This document shows, piece after piece, positions 1 to 8,058 of a stretch of 42,413 nucleotides of DNA. Numbering within the stretch: the first letter of the stretch is position 1; every line of letters starts with the position of its first letter. The notes beneath the pieces are model-generated. The model worked only from the letters and a program-made list of their open reading frames with translations. It had not been told where the DNA came from and did no database searches. Both the position numbers and the translations under genes were made by a program. Origin of the DNA: Gammaproteobacteria bacterium (GTDB taxonomy: Bacteria; Pseudomonadota; Gammaproteobacteria; SZUA-152); assembly GCA_021647705.1 (NCBI GenBank), contig JAKIUF010000038.1, forward strand, positions 1 through 42,413. Direction: 5' to 3'.

Positions 1-105
1 AAAACATTCAGGGCTGCTTGTATCAATTTCTTCAAGAAAATTGATCAATATGCTGATGAAATCACTTCTCTAATGAGCGGCGGATTTGAAATCGATTACA
101 CCTAA
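1..105 (+). pseudogene. C-terminal end of IS630-family transposase (cut by window edge)
   Basis: The window opens inside a reading frame whose last 34 residues run from KTFRAACINFFKK to SLMSGGFEIDYT and stop at 103-105. This matches the usual end of IS630-type DDE transposases. It also matches the end of the deleted IS630 element at 23.7 kb, where the antisense frame reads DELTSLLSGGFEGH and then stops. The stop codon lies at the inner edge of the terminal inverted repeat, as in that second copy. Whether the upstream part is intact cannot be seen, so the pseudogene label is only a placeholder for a partial gene. Confidence 0.75.
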
Positions 106-126
106 ATCTCAATCGCTACGGGTATA
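95..126 (+). repeat. Terminal inverted repeat of the IS630-type element
   Basis: The segment reads ...ACACCTAAATCTCAATCG and ends CTACGGGTATA. It aligns with the right end of the element at 24381-24410 (...ACACCTAAATCTAAAACG, ending TTTGGGTATA). Ending at TA is what is expected of IS630 insertions, which duplicate a TA target. It marks the right boundary of the element that enters from the left of the window. Confidence 0.7.
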
Positions 127-373
127 TGTTACAAAGAAAACCCCCCGCTCAAGGATGAGCACCTTTGAGAGAAGTGACAGACCAAGGTTTAACGAGTTAA
201 AAGGACTGTGAGTTTTTATGGGGTTGTACCAATACCGCCACATGCGTTTTTGGAGAAGCTAGGCATATCAAATGCTGTTCAACCGAGACAGTTTGCCAGT
301 AACTCCAGCATGCCCCCTCCCGGCAGGGTACAATCCCATTTTTTAAATTTTTATAAAAGAGCTGGTATTTGTA

Positions 374-910
374 ATGACTGATTTTGCAGAAGTGCGCATT
401 GGTGTTGTCACTGTTTCGGATCGCGCCAGTTGTGGAGAATACGCAGATATCAGCGGGCCAGCGATAGAGACGGAACTGCACAGGATACTCGCAATGGATT
501 GGAAGGTAATCACTCGCTTGGTGTCAGATGAGCGTCACGAAATAGAGGCTGTATTACGTGAGCTGTGCGATGAACAGAATGTATGCTTGGTGGTGACCAC
601 AGGTGGTACCGGGCCCGCATTACGTGATGTCACACCTGAAGCTACAGAAGCAGTATGCACAAAAATTCTCGATGGTTTTGGTGAGCAAATGCGTGCGGTA
701 TCGCTCAAATTCGTGCCCACGGCCATTCTTTCGCGACAGATTGCTGGCATACGTGGTTGCAGTCTGATTGTTAACTTACCGGGAAAGCCCGCCGCCATCG
801 CACAATGCCTTCAGGCAGTATTTCCAGCCATACCATATTGTATTGATCTCATTGGTGGGCCGTATCTGGTGACCGACCCGGATGTGATAAAGGCTTTTCG
901 CCCAGAGTGA
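374..910 (+). CDS. mogA: Molybdopterin adenylyltransferase MogA
   Basis: This cytoplasmic enzyme of molybdenum cofactor synthesis activates molybdopterin by adenylation before molybdate insertion by MoeA. The 178-residue length is close to other MogA proteins. Visible family motifs are VTVSDRAS (12-19), TTGGTGP (75-81), RDVTPEAT (84-91) and NLPGKPAA (134-141), which form the MoCF-binding fold and nucleotide site. The downstream neighbour is an NsrR-like regulator 54 bases away on the same strand, so a link to nitrate or nitric oxide metabolism is plausible but inferred. Only a weak GAG-type ribosome site is seen before the ATG. MoaB is a close relative, but the length and motifs favour MogA. 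Confidence 0.93.
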   Translation: MTDFAEVRIGVVTVSDRASCGEYADISGPAIETELHRILAMDWKVITRLVSDERHEIEAVLRELCDEQNVCLVVTTGGTGPALRDVTPEATEAVCTKILDGFGEQMRAVSLKFVPTAILSRQIAGIRGCSLIVNLPGKPAAIAQCLQAVFPAIPYCIDLIGGPYLVTDPDVIKAFRPE

Positions 911-964
911 ATGACACGCCATCAATCATGCTTCATCGCTTAACCCATAGCGGGTGGTGATATT

Positions 965-1360
965 ATGCGTGTAACCTTGTTTACTGAATACTCATTCAAA
1001 GTGCTTTTGTATTTAGCAGGTAGAGACGCGGCATTGGTGACAGTGGAAGAAGTTGCTCGTGAATGTCACATGTCAAAAAACCATTTGGTTAAAGTCATCC
1101 AGAACCTGGTCCATTCGGATTTTGTCAACTCTGTGCGTGGAAAACATGGTGGGATCCGTTTGGCTAGAGCACCGGAGCTGATTAATCTGGGTGATGTAGC
1201 GCGCCAGACAGGTATGAATCTGGACGAGGTGGATTGCTTTGATACCTCTGGGCATGACTGTCCCTTCGTAAATGACTGCAAACTGAAACATGTCATTCGT
1301 AATGCCCGCCGTAGCTACATGGCGATAATGGACGGGTATACATTGGATGCTATTTTGTAG
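965..1360 (+). CDS. nsrR: Rrf2-family regulator, NsrR-like (nitric-oxide-sensing repressor)
   Basis: This 131-residue DNA-binding protein has the Rrf2 winged helix at residues 1-75 (MRVTLFTEYSFKVLLYLA, then a recognition region with MSKNHLVKVIQNL and VRGKHGGIRLA). Cysteines 91, 99 and 105 follow, spaced as in iron-sulfur NsrR proteins, which lose DNA binding when nitric oxide attacks the cluster. The CKLKHVIRNA stretch after Cys105 also resembles NsrR rather than IscR. The start ATG follows a GGTGGTGA sequence. Co-orientation with mogA suggests a shared transcript. Targets cannot be assigned from this window. Confidence 0.85.
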   Translation: MRVTLFTEYSFKVLLYLAGRDAALVTVEEVARECHMSKNHLVKVIQNLVHSDFVNSVRGKHGGIRLARAPELINLGDVARQTGMNLDEVDCFDTSGHDCPFVNDCKLKHVIRNARRSYMAIMDGYTLDAIL

Positions 1361-1390
1361 AATCAGGCCACGCTGGTTACCAGTATAAAA

Positions 1391-1571
1391 TCCAACGCAA
1401 AGGCGCGAAGGCGCAGAGAACGCAGAGAGGTATCCACAACATTTGAGATTCAGATATTTACGGAACCTGTCTGTCATAAAACCAAAATTTCAATTGCTAT
1501 GGGTATATATCTTTTGCTTATTATCCTCTAAACCCTTTGCGCTCTCTGCATCTTTGCTCCTTTGCGTTGGA
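1391..1571. repeat. Hairpin repeat of the GCAAAGGCGC family, copy A
   Basis: The left arm (1391-1430) contains AACGCAAAGGCGCGAAGGCG, and the right arm (about 1526-1570) is its imperfect reverse complement ending CTCCTTTGCGTTGG. Four other stretches in the window share these arms (near 4.1, 6.6, 16.8 and 27.8 kb). This copy fills the gap between the convergent nsrR and porin genes. The rest of the gap holds the solo IS-like end at 1484-1507 and a tail at 1640-1668 resembling the end of the 4.1 and 16.8 kb repeats. Confidence 0.75.
1484..1507 (+). repeat. Solo IS630-like end (possible relic)
   Basis: The segment AAAATTTCAATTGCTATGGG followed by TATA differs at only a few positions from the element end at 103-126 (AAATCTCAATCGCTACGGG, TATA). 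No transposase remnant lies beside it. It sits in the loop of hairpin repeat A. It may be a footprint of a former insertion or a coincidence; the match is short. Confidence 0.4.
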
Positions 1572-1718
1572 TTTGATGGTTTTGTGATTCGAGGGTAAGG
1601 AACAGTCTGTTCCGCCGAATGTAAACTAATGACTTTATTCGATTGAATATTTTAAACGCTTAATTCATATCCAAGAATATGGGGCATGAATACCATGCCC
1701 ACATCCCGGATGTGATGA

Positions 1719-2780
1719 TCAGAACTTCACATTGAAATTAATCTGTGCGCGGGAACGATCATCCTGTGTGTCCACACCTTTGGTGATGAGCTTTGCATCA
1801 TAATAACGAACATCCATGGTGCTGTTATTGCCCAGTTTGTAATCCAGTTGCAGGCGGGGGCCTTTAAGATTGTCTGCCGAAGGCTCGTTGGAACCGAAAT
1901 TATCCTGTGTAAAGACGCCATCGCCTGGAGTGGCGAAAGTTTCCACATAATAGTAATAAGCCCGCAGACCTACCGTTTTATTGATTTTGAAACGTATCTG
2001 AGCAACATAAGCTGTGTCTTCCGTGTCGGCATTACTTTGTAAATAATCGACACCGAACCGCCAGGGGCCGGTGCGTAACTGGCCGCTGACGATCCAGTGA
2101 TTGTCAGCATGCAAACCATCGGCAAGACCATCATCTGTTGCATCCATATCAGTGGGGGCATCCAGTGAGGCACCACCAGCGGCGAGGGTATATTTCATAC
2201 CACCACTGCCTCCACTGTAGACGGCCTGGTAAGTAAAGGCAGTCACATCATCATTCCAGCCTCCGTCGGTAACAATGACATAGGCTCCGTTAAGAGTTAG
2301 AGAGCCAGCTTTGTATATCAGGGCAAAAGCATCAGGATTAATGTCGTTATCCCAGAAAACCTCGGTCTGCTGCCAGAAATTAAATCCCGTTTTACCGCCG
2401 ATAACCGTGAGATTTTTTATACCGGTGAATGCGATATAAGCTTGATCAAAACCCAGGTTACTGCCGGAAGGCGGAGAGTCTGCTGTGGAGAAAGTATTAT
2501 GAGGTGAGTTCATGCCATTACCGGTTGCCAGGCGTAACCTGCCGGACCATTCATCATTAACCTTAAAGGCGACACCAAAGCGTGCGCGATAACGCCAGCG
2601 TTCACGATTATTGGTTGTTCCATTCTGTTTTTCTCTGTCATCCGCTTCAATGCGTAAACGCACATCGCCAAACAACTCTACCTTGCCATCTTTATCCAGA
2701 GGAATAGATGCGGTAGCGGTGGAGGGTAAGATCAGTGCGACAGTGATAATGCCGGCAGCGACAATAGTCTGGGTATTCAT
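1719..2780 (-). CDS. Outer-membrane porin (putative porin family)
   Basis: This 353-residue protein has a signal peptide (MNTQTIVAAGIITVALI... cleaved near TATAS). The mature part looks like a beta-barrel, with alternating polar and hydrophobic residues and aromatic-rich strands. The first strands read VELFGDVRLRIEADD and WRYRARFGVAFKVND, and the last ends RAQINFNVKF with a terminal phenylalanine, the usual BAM recognition end. It resembles the proteobacterial putative porin family with a FGDVRLR start. It probably forms a channel for small solutes, but the substrate cannot be read. It is convergent with nsrR and monocistronic. Two hairpins lie upstream of its start. Confidence 0.8.
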   Translation of the reverse strand: MNTQTIVAAGIITVALILPSTATASIPLDKDGKVELFGDVRLRIEADDREKQNGTTNNRERWRYRARFGVAFKVNDEWSGRLRLATGNGMNSPHNTFSTADSPPSGSNLGFDQAYIAFTGIKNLTVIGGKTGFNFWQQTEVFWDNDINPDAFALIYKAGSLTLNGAYVIVTDGGWNDDVTAFTYQAVYSGGSGGMKYTLAAGGASLDAPTDMDATDDGLADGLHADNHWIVSGQLRTGPWRFGVDYLQSNADTEDTAYVAQIRFKINKTVGLRAYYYYVETFATPGDGVFTQDNFGSNEPSADNLKGPRLQLDYKLGNNSTMDVRYYDAKLITKGVDTQDDRSRAQINFNVKF

Positions 2781-2876
2781 TATTTTCTCCCCTGATGAAT
2801 CAATTGAATATAACGGGGTACTTTATATAGCCCTTCAGTTTTCAGTTTCCCGTGTTGTTTTTCGTCTTAATCAGAG

Positions 2877-2925
2877 GCAGCACTTACTGTGCCAAATATG
2901 CAAGATTGCGTTGCGTAAGTGCTGC
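2877..2925. repeat. Perfect 11-bp inverted repeat upstream of the porin
   Basis: The arms GCAGCACTTAC (2877-2887) and GTAAGTGCTGC (2915-2925) are perfectly complementary and separated by 27 bases. They lie about 100-145 bases upstream of the porin start, so this may be an operator or an RNA hairpin in a long leader. The rest of the 2781-3203 gap has the hairpin at 2976-2998 and an imperfect tandem repeat of about 24 bases near 3080-3128 (GTTCAG units). No gene is seen in it. Confidence 0.55.
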
Positions 2926-2952
2926 GGAGAAACAGAATGAGGGCTCTGTATT

Positions 2953-2998
2953 TATTGTGAAAAAACAGCGGCTTGCCGGTAGCAGATGGTGCTACCGG
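2953..2998 (-). terminator. Possible terminator-like hairpin downstream of the DUF1566 gene
   Basis: CCGGTAGCA (2976-2984) and TGCTACCGG (2990-2998) form a perfect 9-bp stem with a 5-base loop. Read on the minus strand, a run of six T follows about ten bases after the stem. That would suit a rho-independent terminator for the DUF1566 gene ending at 3204, but the spacing to the T-run is long. A leader hairpin of the porin is the alternative. Confidence 0.35.
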
Positions 2999-3203
2999 GA
3001 AATGCGAGGGCAGGTGAATAATTCAACGGGTGAATGGTTGATTCAAATCGTTAAATTGCAGGAATTTGCTTGAACAGATTGTTCAGTTTGTGTTTGTTTA
3101 ATGTCGTTCAGCTTATGTTCATTTAAAGCAATGTACTTTAGACAGTCCTATTGGCACATTCAGTGTGGAGGTAGGGCTTTATGTGCGTACTATTTGTTAC
3201 GCG

Positions 3204-3728
3204 CTATTTATTGCGTACTAGGCGTATAGCCCATTCGTATTCTTTATTGCCTATGTAGCGACTGCCATTGCGAAAATAAACCAGCCAGGCTCCCTTTCGA
3301 GAGTGTTTACCGAGCGTGCTGGTCCAGAAGCCAGTGTGTGGAGTATTTGGAAAAATCTCACTATTAATCGCGGGTCCGTAGCATTTGGATTCGACCAAAG
3401 CACCTAGTTCTTCGAGAGTGGGTAATCGCCAATGACTCGATCCGATGTAGCCTCCTTGCCGCTTGTTAAGTCTGCTAATGGTGGAATGAGCGCGATCCCA
3501 GTCCATACGGTCAGGTACATTTTGACAACTTTGCTTATCCCACTGCATGCCCAATGGACAGCGAGTCCAGGTAAGGCCGGTTTTGGTATCAAGAACAACG
3601 CCAGAATCGTTGTTCTTGAAGCGTTTGCTGGGTGTGTCTGCATCTGCGGAACGATAACATTCCTCACTTAAGGCATAACTGCTGAATGTGTAAAGAATGA
3701 TAAAAAGACCGGCCATTTTGTAATACAT
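3204..3728 (-). CDS. Secreted DUF1566 (Lcl C-terminal-like) domain protein
   Basis: The chosen start (MYYKMAGLFIILYTFSSYALS) gives a signal peptide and a 174-residue precursor. An upstream in-frame ATG at 3791 would add 21 residues without a signal-like character. The mature part is a single DUF1566 domain. It has the typical VLDTKTGLTWTRCPLGMQWD opening, HWRLPTLEELGALVE in the middle, FWTSTLG, and a closing AIRLVRNK. This domain is common in secreted or surface proteins and is related to the C-terminal domain of the Legionella collagen-like adhesin, but its biochemical role is not defined. Four cysteines could form disulfides. The gene stands alone. Confidence 0.8.
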   Translation of the reverse strand: MYYKMAGLFIILYTFSSYALSEECYRSADADTPSKRFKNNDSGVVLDTKTGLTWTRCPLGMQWDKQSCQNVPDRMDWDRAHSTISRLNKRQGGYIGSSHWRLPTLEELGALVESKCYGPAINSEIFPNTPHTGFWTSTLGKHSRKGAWLVYFRNGSRYIGNKEYEWAIRLVRNK

Positions 3729-4057
3729 AAAATTCAACTCGTTATAGTTTGTGCCTAATAGTACAGGTGTGTCCTGAAAACACAAACCCATGGGCAGGCA
3801 TTATACTTAACAGTTGCTAATTATGCTGCATAGCATGGATAATTTTTTTGGTTTTCGACGCATGATGCGGAATGTGATTTTAATGCACCCAATAAAGTGT
3901 TTTTCCGATATATGCCTGCGATGTTTGAAATTTTTGTTTTATTACGCGTCTTCCCCATTGTGTTGTGATAGGACGAAATGACGACTTATCAGCAACAAGC
4001 CGGAAGTTTGGCTTAATGTAATGACTAATATTTTGCACTTGGTTCCAGTGTGTCGGG

Positions 4058-4210
4058 AGGTTATGTTGTCGTGGCGCTGACGAGTGATGTGTTATAAATG
4101 CAGAGGGCGGTTTTTTTGTGTTTCTCTGCGTCCTTCGTGCCTCTATAGCCTCTGCATTAAATTAAGTGTCCGGTGATTATTAAAGCAGATATTTTTAACG
4201 ATTAATTCAC
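4058..4210 (+). repeat. 155-bp dispersed repeat, copy 1
   Basis: The left part (GGTTATGTTGTCGTGGCGCT at 4059 on) and the right part (CCGGTGATT..., ending TTAATTCAC at 4210) match 16749-16907 in the same order and orientation. The middle is an imperfect hairpin of CAGAGG/CCTCTG type related to the GCAAAGGCGC repeats. It carries no coding capacity, so it looks like a non-autonomous element or intergenic repeat. It occupies the gap between the DUF1566 gene and the cytochrome pseudogene. Confidence 0.75.
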
Positions 4211-4261
4211 TTTAAGGCCAATGTAACGACCGGTTAATGGCAGTGACGGAGTAATATAAAA

Positions 4262-4601
4262 TTATTTTATAGCATTAATCATGTAAGCAATCGCTGTTTT
4301 TACTTCGTTATCCGACAGTGAGCTTCTTCCGCCTCTGGTAGGCATTATGCCTTTTTTTCCTCTAAACCCTTCGGTGAAGTTTTTTTCCAGGGTGGCAATG
4401 CCTTTGCTGATTCGGTAAGCCCACCCGGCTTTGACGCCATATTTTGGTGCGCCCATTACGCCATGTTCCATGGCAAACATGACAAACGGTTTTATAAATA
4501 GTTTCACCATCTTTGGCGAAAGAGAAGGTTGTGAGAAAAAGAGCTGTTATACTGATGGTAACAGTGATTCTATTCCAATTAATTTGATCATGTTATTTCA
4601 T
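4262..4601 (-). pseudogene. Cytochrome c5-like monohaem protein, disrupted
   Basis: The open part (4262-4510) reads VMGAPKYGVKAGWAYRISKG, then GIMPTRGGRSSLSDNEVKTA and AYMINAIK. This is the back half of a cytochrome c5-type electron carrier. The missing front half lies just upstream in another frame. That frame has an ATG at 4601, a stop codon (TAA) at codon 3, a signal-like stretch ITVTISITALFLTTFSFA, and the haem site CHVCH (4470-4484). Removing one base near 4465 would join CHGTG to VMGAPKYG. A GGGG-type ribosome site precedes the 4601 ATG. The combined stop codon and frameshift argue for a decayed gene rather than one sequencing error. Confidence 0.75.
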
Positions 4602-5493
4602 GTTTCTATCCCCTGATTATTTTTTCAGTGGAAGAGTGATTTTTCATCAAAAAAACAACAAACCTCAGTCAATGGAATGGCATATGTTGTGCCAATAATT
4701 TGGGGGTGATATATTTTTTAAGGTGGGTTATCAACTTATTGAAATGATAAGAGTAACTGTTTTGGGGAGGGGGGAAGATGTTTGGTGTGCAAACCATATT
4801 TATATAAGTAAACGTTTTGTTATATTTTTGTTAGTCGTTATGAACGTTTCGTTCAGAAATTAAATGGCAGCGTTATGGTGTCTAATCTGTTTTGGGTATG
4901 TTTAATCGGGATCTTTCTATATTTAATTAACAGTATTGAATTATATCATTGTGATACGTGTCTTAAATCAGATTAAATCTAATTTTATCGGGTTGGAGGT
5001 GAGACTCACCCTGTGGTGGTGAGGTATAGTTTCTTATATTAAAAAAGTGATTTCAGGTAAATAAAAATAACGTGTAACAACGGTATTGTTATGAAAAAAT
5101 TTCACTTTTATGTTGACTAAAATAGGGCGTGTAAATATTGCCTGAATTTTAATCGTTATGGATTTATAACGGTTTTTGTAAAAGAAAAAATGATTGTCAA
5201 AAACAGTAGAATTGAATTGTTGAAAATAACACTATATCCACTGTATTTAACAGGTAAAATACCAGCAAGACTACGCAGTGTGAGTAAGTAAAATTCCCAA
5301 TTGCATTATACATAAATACGAAACAAAATATCGCAAAATATTGTTTGTCTCAATAAATGATTCAAGGAGGAATTAAAGGCGTAAATAAAATTAGCAGGGA
5401 ATAGCTAGCAGGATGTCTTCGTGCTGGCGACCGAATTATCACGGTTAATCAACATAATGATTATCTACAAACAAAAGAGAGGGAACACTCAAA
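4602..5493. other. Long AT-rich gap without recognisable genes
   Basis: About 890 bases lie between the cytochrome pseudogene and the next gene. The stretch is clearly richer in A and T than its surroundings and has no open frame with a plausible start and ribosome site. A strong AGGAGG at about 5365 is not followed by a usable start codon. A short GGTGAG-A-CTCACC palindrome sits near 5000. It could be a long promoter or leader region for the 5494 gene or decayed DNA; nothing more specific can be supported. Confidence 0.5.
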
Positions 5494-6357
5494 ATGAAAC
5501 ACTCAATATATTCCGGCATCGTCGCCAGCGGACTGGCCCTTGCGCTATGGACCGGCGGTGCTGCTGCACATGGAGTCGGTGAAGACAGTGGTACTGCTAC
5601 GGGTGTGAAAAGCAGTACACGTATTTCCATCAAAGCCAGTAATCCGATACGTGTCCGCCGGGTTATGGGTCCAGTTACTGATAGCGTCGACGGTGTTCCT
5701 GCGGGACCTGTTGATTCTTTTGATTGGGGAGGGCAGGCGCTCACACGAGTCAAAGGTCATGCCAGGCTGGAAATAGATCCCATTGCCAATACCGGTACGA
5801 TTAGGGCGGAGTGGGAAGATGAATATGGTCGCTGGACATACAGACAGAATACTTTTGGACCGCCAGCCCATGCTACCGGTATCCGTATAGGGTCATCCAG
5901 AGATTCAGTGACAGATATTGTTGGTGACCCGATTACCACTAATGTTTATTTGCATGGTGATACTGGTGTTGGTGGTCCCGTAACTCCTACATTCTTTGCC
6001 CAGCTTGCTATTTGGGGGCCGGCAAAAATCACCCTTAATGGTGAACGTTTTGACAATCCTTATCCTGACGCATCAGGCGGTTTGCCTTTTGATGGTCCTA
6101 AAGGGTCTTTGTGGGGTGGGCATGTTTTACTTTCCGAAGAAATTCGTGGTGATGATGGCGTAGTACGTACTACTTCTGGTGAAGTTTTCGATATGTCGAA
6201 ATCCTCAGAAGGCAAGGTGTATCCGGAGAAGATAAACCTCAATTTATCTTTTATCGATATTCCTGATGGTCAACCGAGCAGCAACATACCGCCTATGCAT
6301 CGTTTTATCTACTACATCTCTTTCAAGAAAGTGAAAGTAAAATACAAATATAAATAA
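5494..6357 (+). CDS. Secreted protein of unknown function (287 residues)
   Basis: I do not recognise this family. The protein begins with a clear signal peptide (MKHSIYSGIVASGLALALW, cleaved after GGAAA). The mature part is rich in glycine, threonine and short hydrophobic strands, suggesting a beta-structured periplasmic or extracellular protein. It ends in an unusual basic-aromatic tail, ISFKKVKVKYKYK. There are no cysteines, so no disulfides. A GAGAGGG ribosome site about ten bases before the ATG supports this start. No neighbour lies within 400 bases on the same strand, so it is probably transcribed alone. Confidence 0.7.
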   Translation: MKHSIYSGIVASGLALALWTGGAAAHGVGEDSGTATGVKSSTRISIKASNPIRVRRVMGPVTDSVDGVPAGPVDSFDWGGQALTRVKGHARLEIDPIANTGTIRAEWEDEYGRWTYRQNTFGPPAHATGIRIGSSRDSVTDIVGDPITTNVYLHGDTGVGGPVTPTFFAQLAIWGPAKITLNGERFDNPYPDASGGLPFDGPKGSLWGGHVLLSEEIRGDDGVVRTTSGEVFDMSKSSEGKVYPEKINLNLSFIDIPDGQPSSNIPPMHRFIYYISFKKVKVKYKYK

Positions 6358-6467
6358 CGAGCAACTGTTGTTTGTGTCGAGTATTTTCACTAATTATCGG
6401 CCCGGTTTAAACCCCGGGTCGATATTGAAAGTCGAGTTTGTGAAGTACTTGGTACGAACGTCATTTT

Positions 6468-6530
6468 CCCAATTCTGTCCAATTCTGTCCAATTTCTCAA
6501 TTCTCTCCAATTTCCCGATTCTCTCCAATT
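6468..6530. repeat. Short tandem repeat (CCAATTCT units)
   Basis: Five imperfect copies of CCAATTCTGTC / CCAATTTCTCAATTCTCT type follow one another. The last part is a doubled unit of about 26 bases (TTCTCAATTCTCTCC then TTTCCCGATTCTCTCC). It sits in the 600-base gap after the 5494 gene, beside hairpin repeat C. Such simple repeats can change length by slippage; no function is visible. Confidence 0.6.
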
Positions 6531-6599
6531 TATAGTGGCGTTAAAATTTCTGACAAGTAGAGTGCCCGCTCCCAGCCATGAATTACAGGGTCATCAAGC

Positions 6600-6700
6600 C
6601 TAACGTAAAGGCGCGAAAGCACAGAGAACACAGAAAGGTGAAAGAATAACGGGCAAAGAGTATCTTTTTGTGTCCTCTTTTCTTTCGCGCCTTTACGTTG
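6600..6700. repeat. Hairpin repeat of the GCAAAGGCGC family, copy C
   Basis: The left arm TAACGTAAAGGCGCGAAAGC (6601 on) and the right arm TTTCGCGCCTTTACGTTG (about 6682-6700) are nearly perfect complements around an AT-rich loop. The repeat fills part of the 6358-6960 gap. The flanking sequence at 6550-6598, read in reverse, resembles the flank of copy E near 27.93 kb, so the repeated unit may be longer than the hairpin. Confidence 0.7.
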
Positions 6701-6960
6701 TGTTTTCAGTATCAAACTTTTTTGCATATGCTGAAAACAGGGAAAATTGTTACGTCTATAATGTTTTCCATCCTTAGCCCAGTCCAAAAGATCATAATAT
6801 TTTATCCGCATTTACCCTGATGTTTGCAGCGTAACCACTGAGTTTTTATTTAGAAATAAAGCGTTATCCTTTGTAGCCTAATGGGTAATGTGCTATTTTT
6901 CGATGGAATAGCACAAGTTGCTATGTATAACAATCAGGCTTCATGGAATGGAGAGGTATA

Positions 6961-7950
6961 ATGAAAAGCTTAATGTCAATATTAATCACGGCCTTCGCTA
7001 TTTTTTGTTTTTCCGGTTTTAGTGCTCATGCTGCGGATGATTTTTATGGCGCTGAACCAGCACCACTACCAATACCCATAGAAATACCGATACCAACGGT
7101 ACCAACAATACCCATACCAACGATACCGGGAGTTTCACCATTAAAGGGTACTTATTTTACCGTTAAACCAGACTTTAGGCGGTGTGTTTCACCGATTTGT
7201 GGCGGGTGGTTTGTCAGTGCTGTGAATCGCAAAATATTGATATGTCCTGATGGGAGTGTAAAACAGGAATGTTATGTCGCTGAAGAAAAAATTAATATAC
7301 CGGGTTTGTCAGATATTCAGCTTGCTGAACTTCGTCAGGCAATGAGTGAATCAAAAGTTTTGATACAAGGGCGTTTGTCGAATGCTGTTGCCTACGGGTT
7401 GCTGGAAATTAACACTGCCTGGTTAAGTGCTTCCGACCAACCTCCCAAAGGTATATTTGTTACTGTGACGGACAATGGCATACGTTGTGTCGCTGCACCC
7501 TGCCCGAGTTATGACGGACAAATTTTGAATCGATATTTCAGTAAAAGTCTAGCGAGTTATGATTTAAGTATGGTTGAAGCCAGTGATGAACAGCTTGTTC
7601 TTGCGCAGGAAGCTGTTAATTCGGAAAATGGTCTGCCCATGGCTGGAAAGTTTGTTGAAGTCGCAGGTCCAGCTGGCTCTGCTCAAGGTATTGCCGCAAG
7701 TCAGTTTTATCTGAAGGTTGAAAGCACGAAACCCAAAATGTGTTTCCCGACAGGTTGTTCTGGTCAAATTTGCTCAGACACTGATGTGATAACAACCTGT
7801 GAATGGCGTCCTGAGTACGCTTGTTTCCGCAATGCCAGTTGCTCCACACAAAATAACGGTGATTGTGGTTGGGTGATGGATGATGAGTTACGGCGCTGCT
7901 TGGCAAACTCGGCTCTTTTTCCTCTTTTACCGCCAGATGCGACAAAATAA
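6961..7950 (+). CDS. Secreted DUF6748 / eight-cysteine-cluster protein
   Basis: This 329-residue exported protein starts at the ATG preceded by GGAGAGG (the ATG at 6943 lacks one). A signal peptide ends at FSAHA. A proline-isoleucine spacer of repeated IPIPT units covers residues 30-60. Two DUF6748-like modules follow: one with YFTVKPDFRRCVSPICGGWF and a later ECYVA, and a second with FVTVTDNGIRCVAAPCPSYDG. The C-terminal part (CFPTGCSGQICSD to CGWVMDDELRRCL) is a compact cysteine cluster like that called the eight-cysteine-cluster domain. Function is unknown; the many paired cysteines suggest a disulfide-stabilised extracellular or periplasmic protein. Confidence 0.7.
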   Translation: MKSLMSILITAFAIFCFSGFSAHAADDFYGAEPAPLPIPIEIPIPTVPTIPIPTIPGVSPLKGTYFTVKPDFRRCVSPICGGWFVSAVNRKILICPDGSVKQECYVAEEKINIPGLSDIQLAELRQAMSESKVLIQGRLSNAVAYGLLEINTAWLSASDQPPKGIFVTVTDNGIRCVAAPCPSYDGQILNRYFSKSLASYDLSMVEASDEQLVLAQEAVNSENGLPMAGKFVEVAGPAGSAQGIAASQFYLKVESTKPKMCFPTGCSGQICSDTDVITTCEWRPEYACFRNASCSTQNNGDCGWVMDDELRRCLANSALFPLLPPDATK

Positions 7951-8006
7951 TGAATGAGAAAAAAGAAATTAAAGGTTTTTTCATGTTGTGATTTGTAGGG
8001 TCTCCG

Positions 8007-8058
8007 GTTGGGGCTTTGAGTGCCTGCATTGCTCCTTCCGTGAGGCCCAACTTTTTTT
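8007..8058 (+). terminator. Possible rho-independent terminator
   Basis: GTTGGG (8007-8012) pairs with CCCAAC (8046-8051) and is followed by seven T. It lies about 57 bases after the stop of the DUF6748 gene, which suits transcript termination. The loop is long (33 bases), which weakens the call. Confidence 0.4.

Noticed and set aside
3038-3051. TTGATTCAAATCGT, close to an FNR site (TTGAT-N4-ATCAA)
   Set aside because: Two positions miss the consensus and it lies more than 250 bases upstream of the porin start, too far for normal FNR control.
6392-6422. GGCCCGG...CCGGGTC hairpin after the 5494 gene
   Set aside because: The stem needs a G-T pair and no T-run follows, so a terminator call is not justified.
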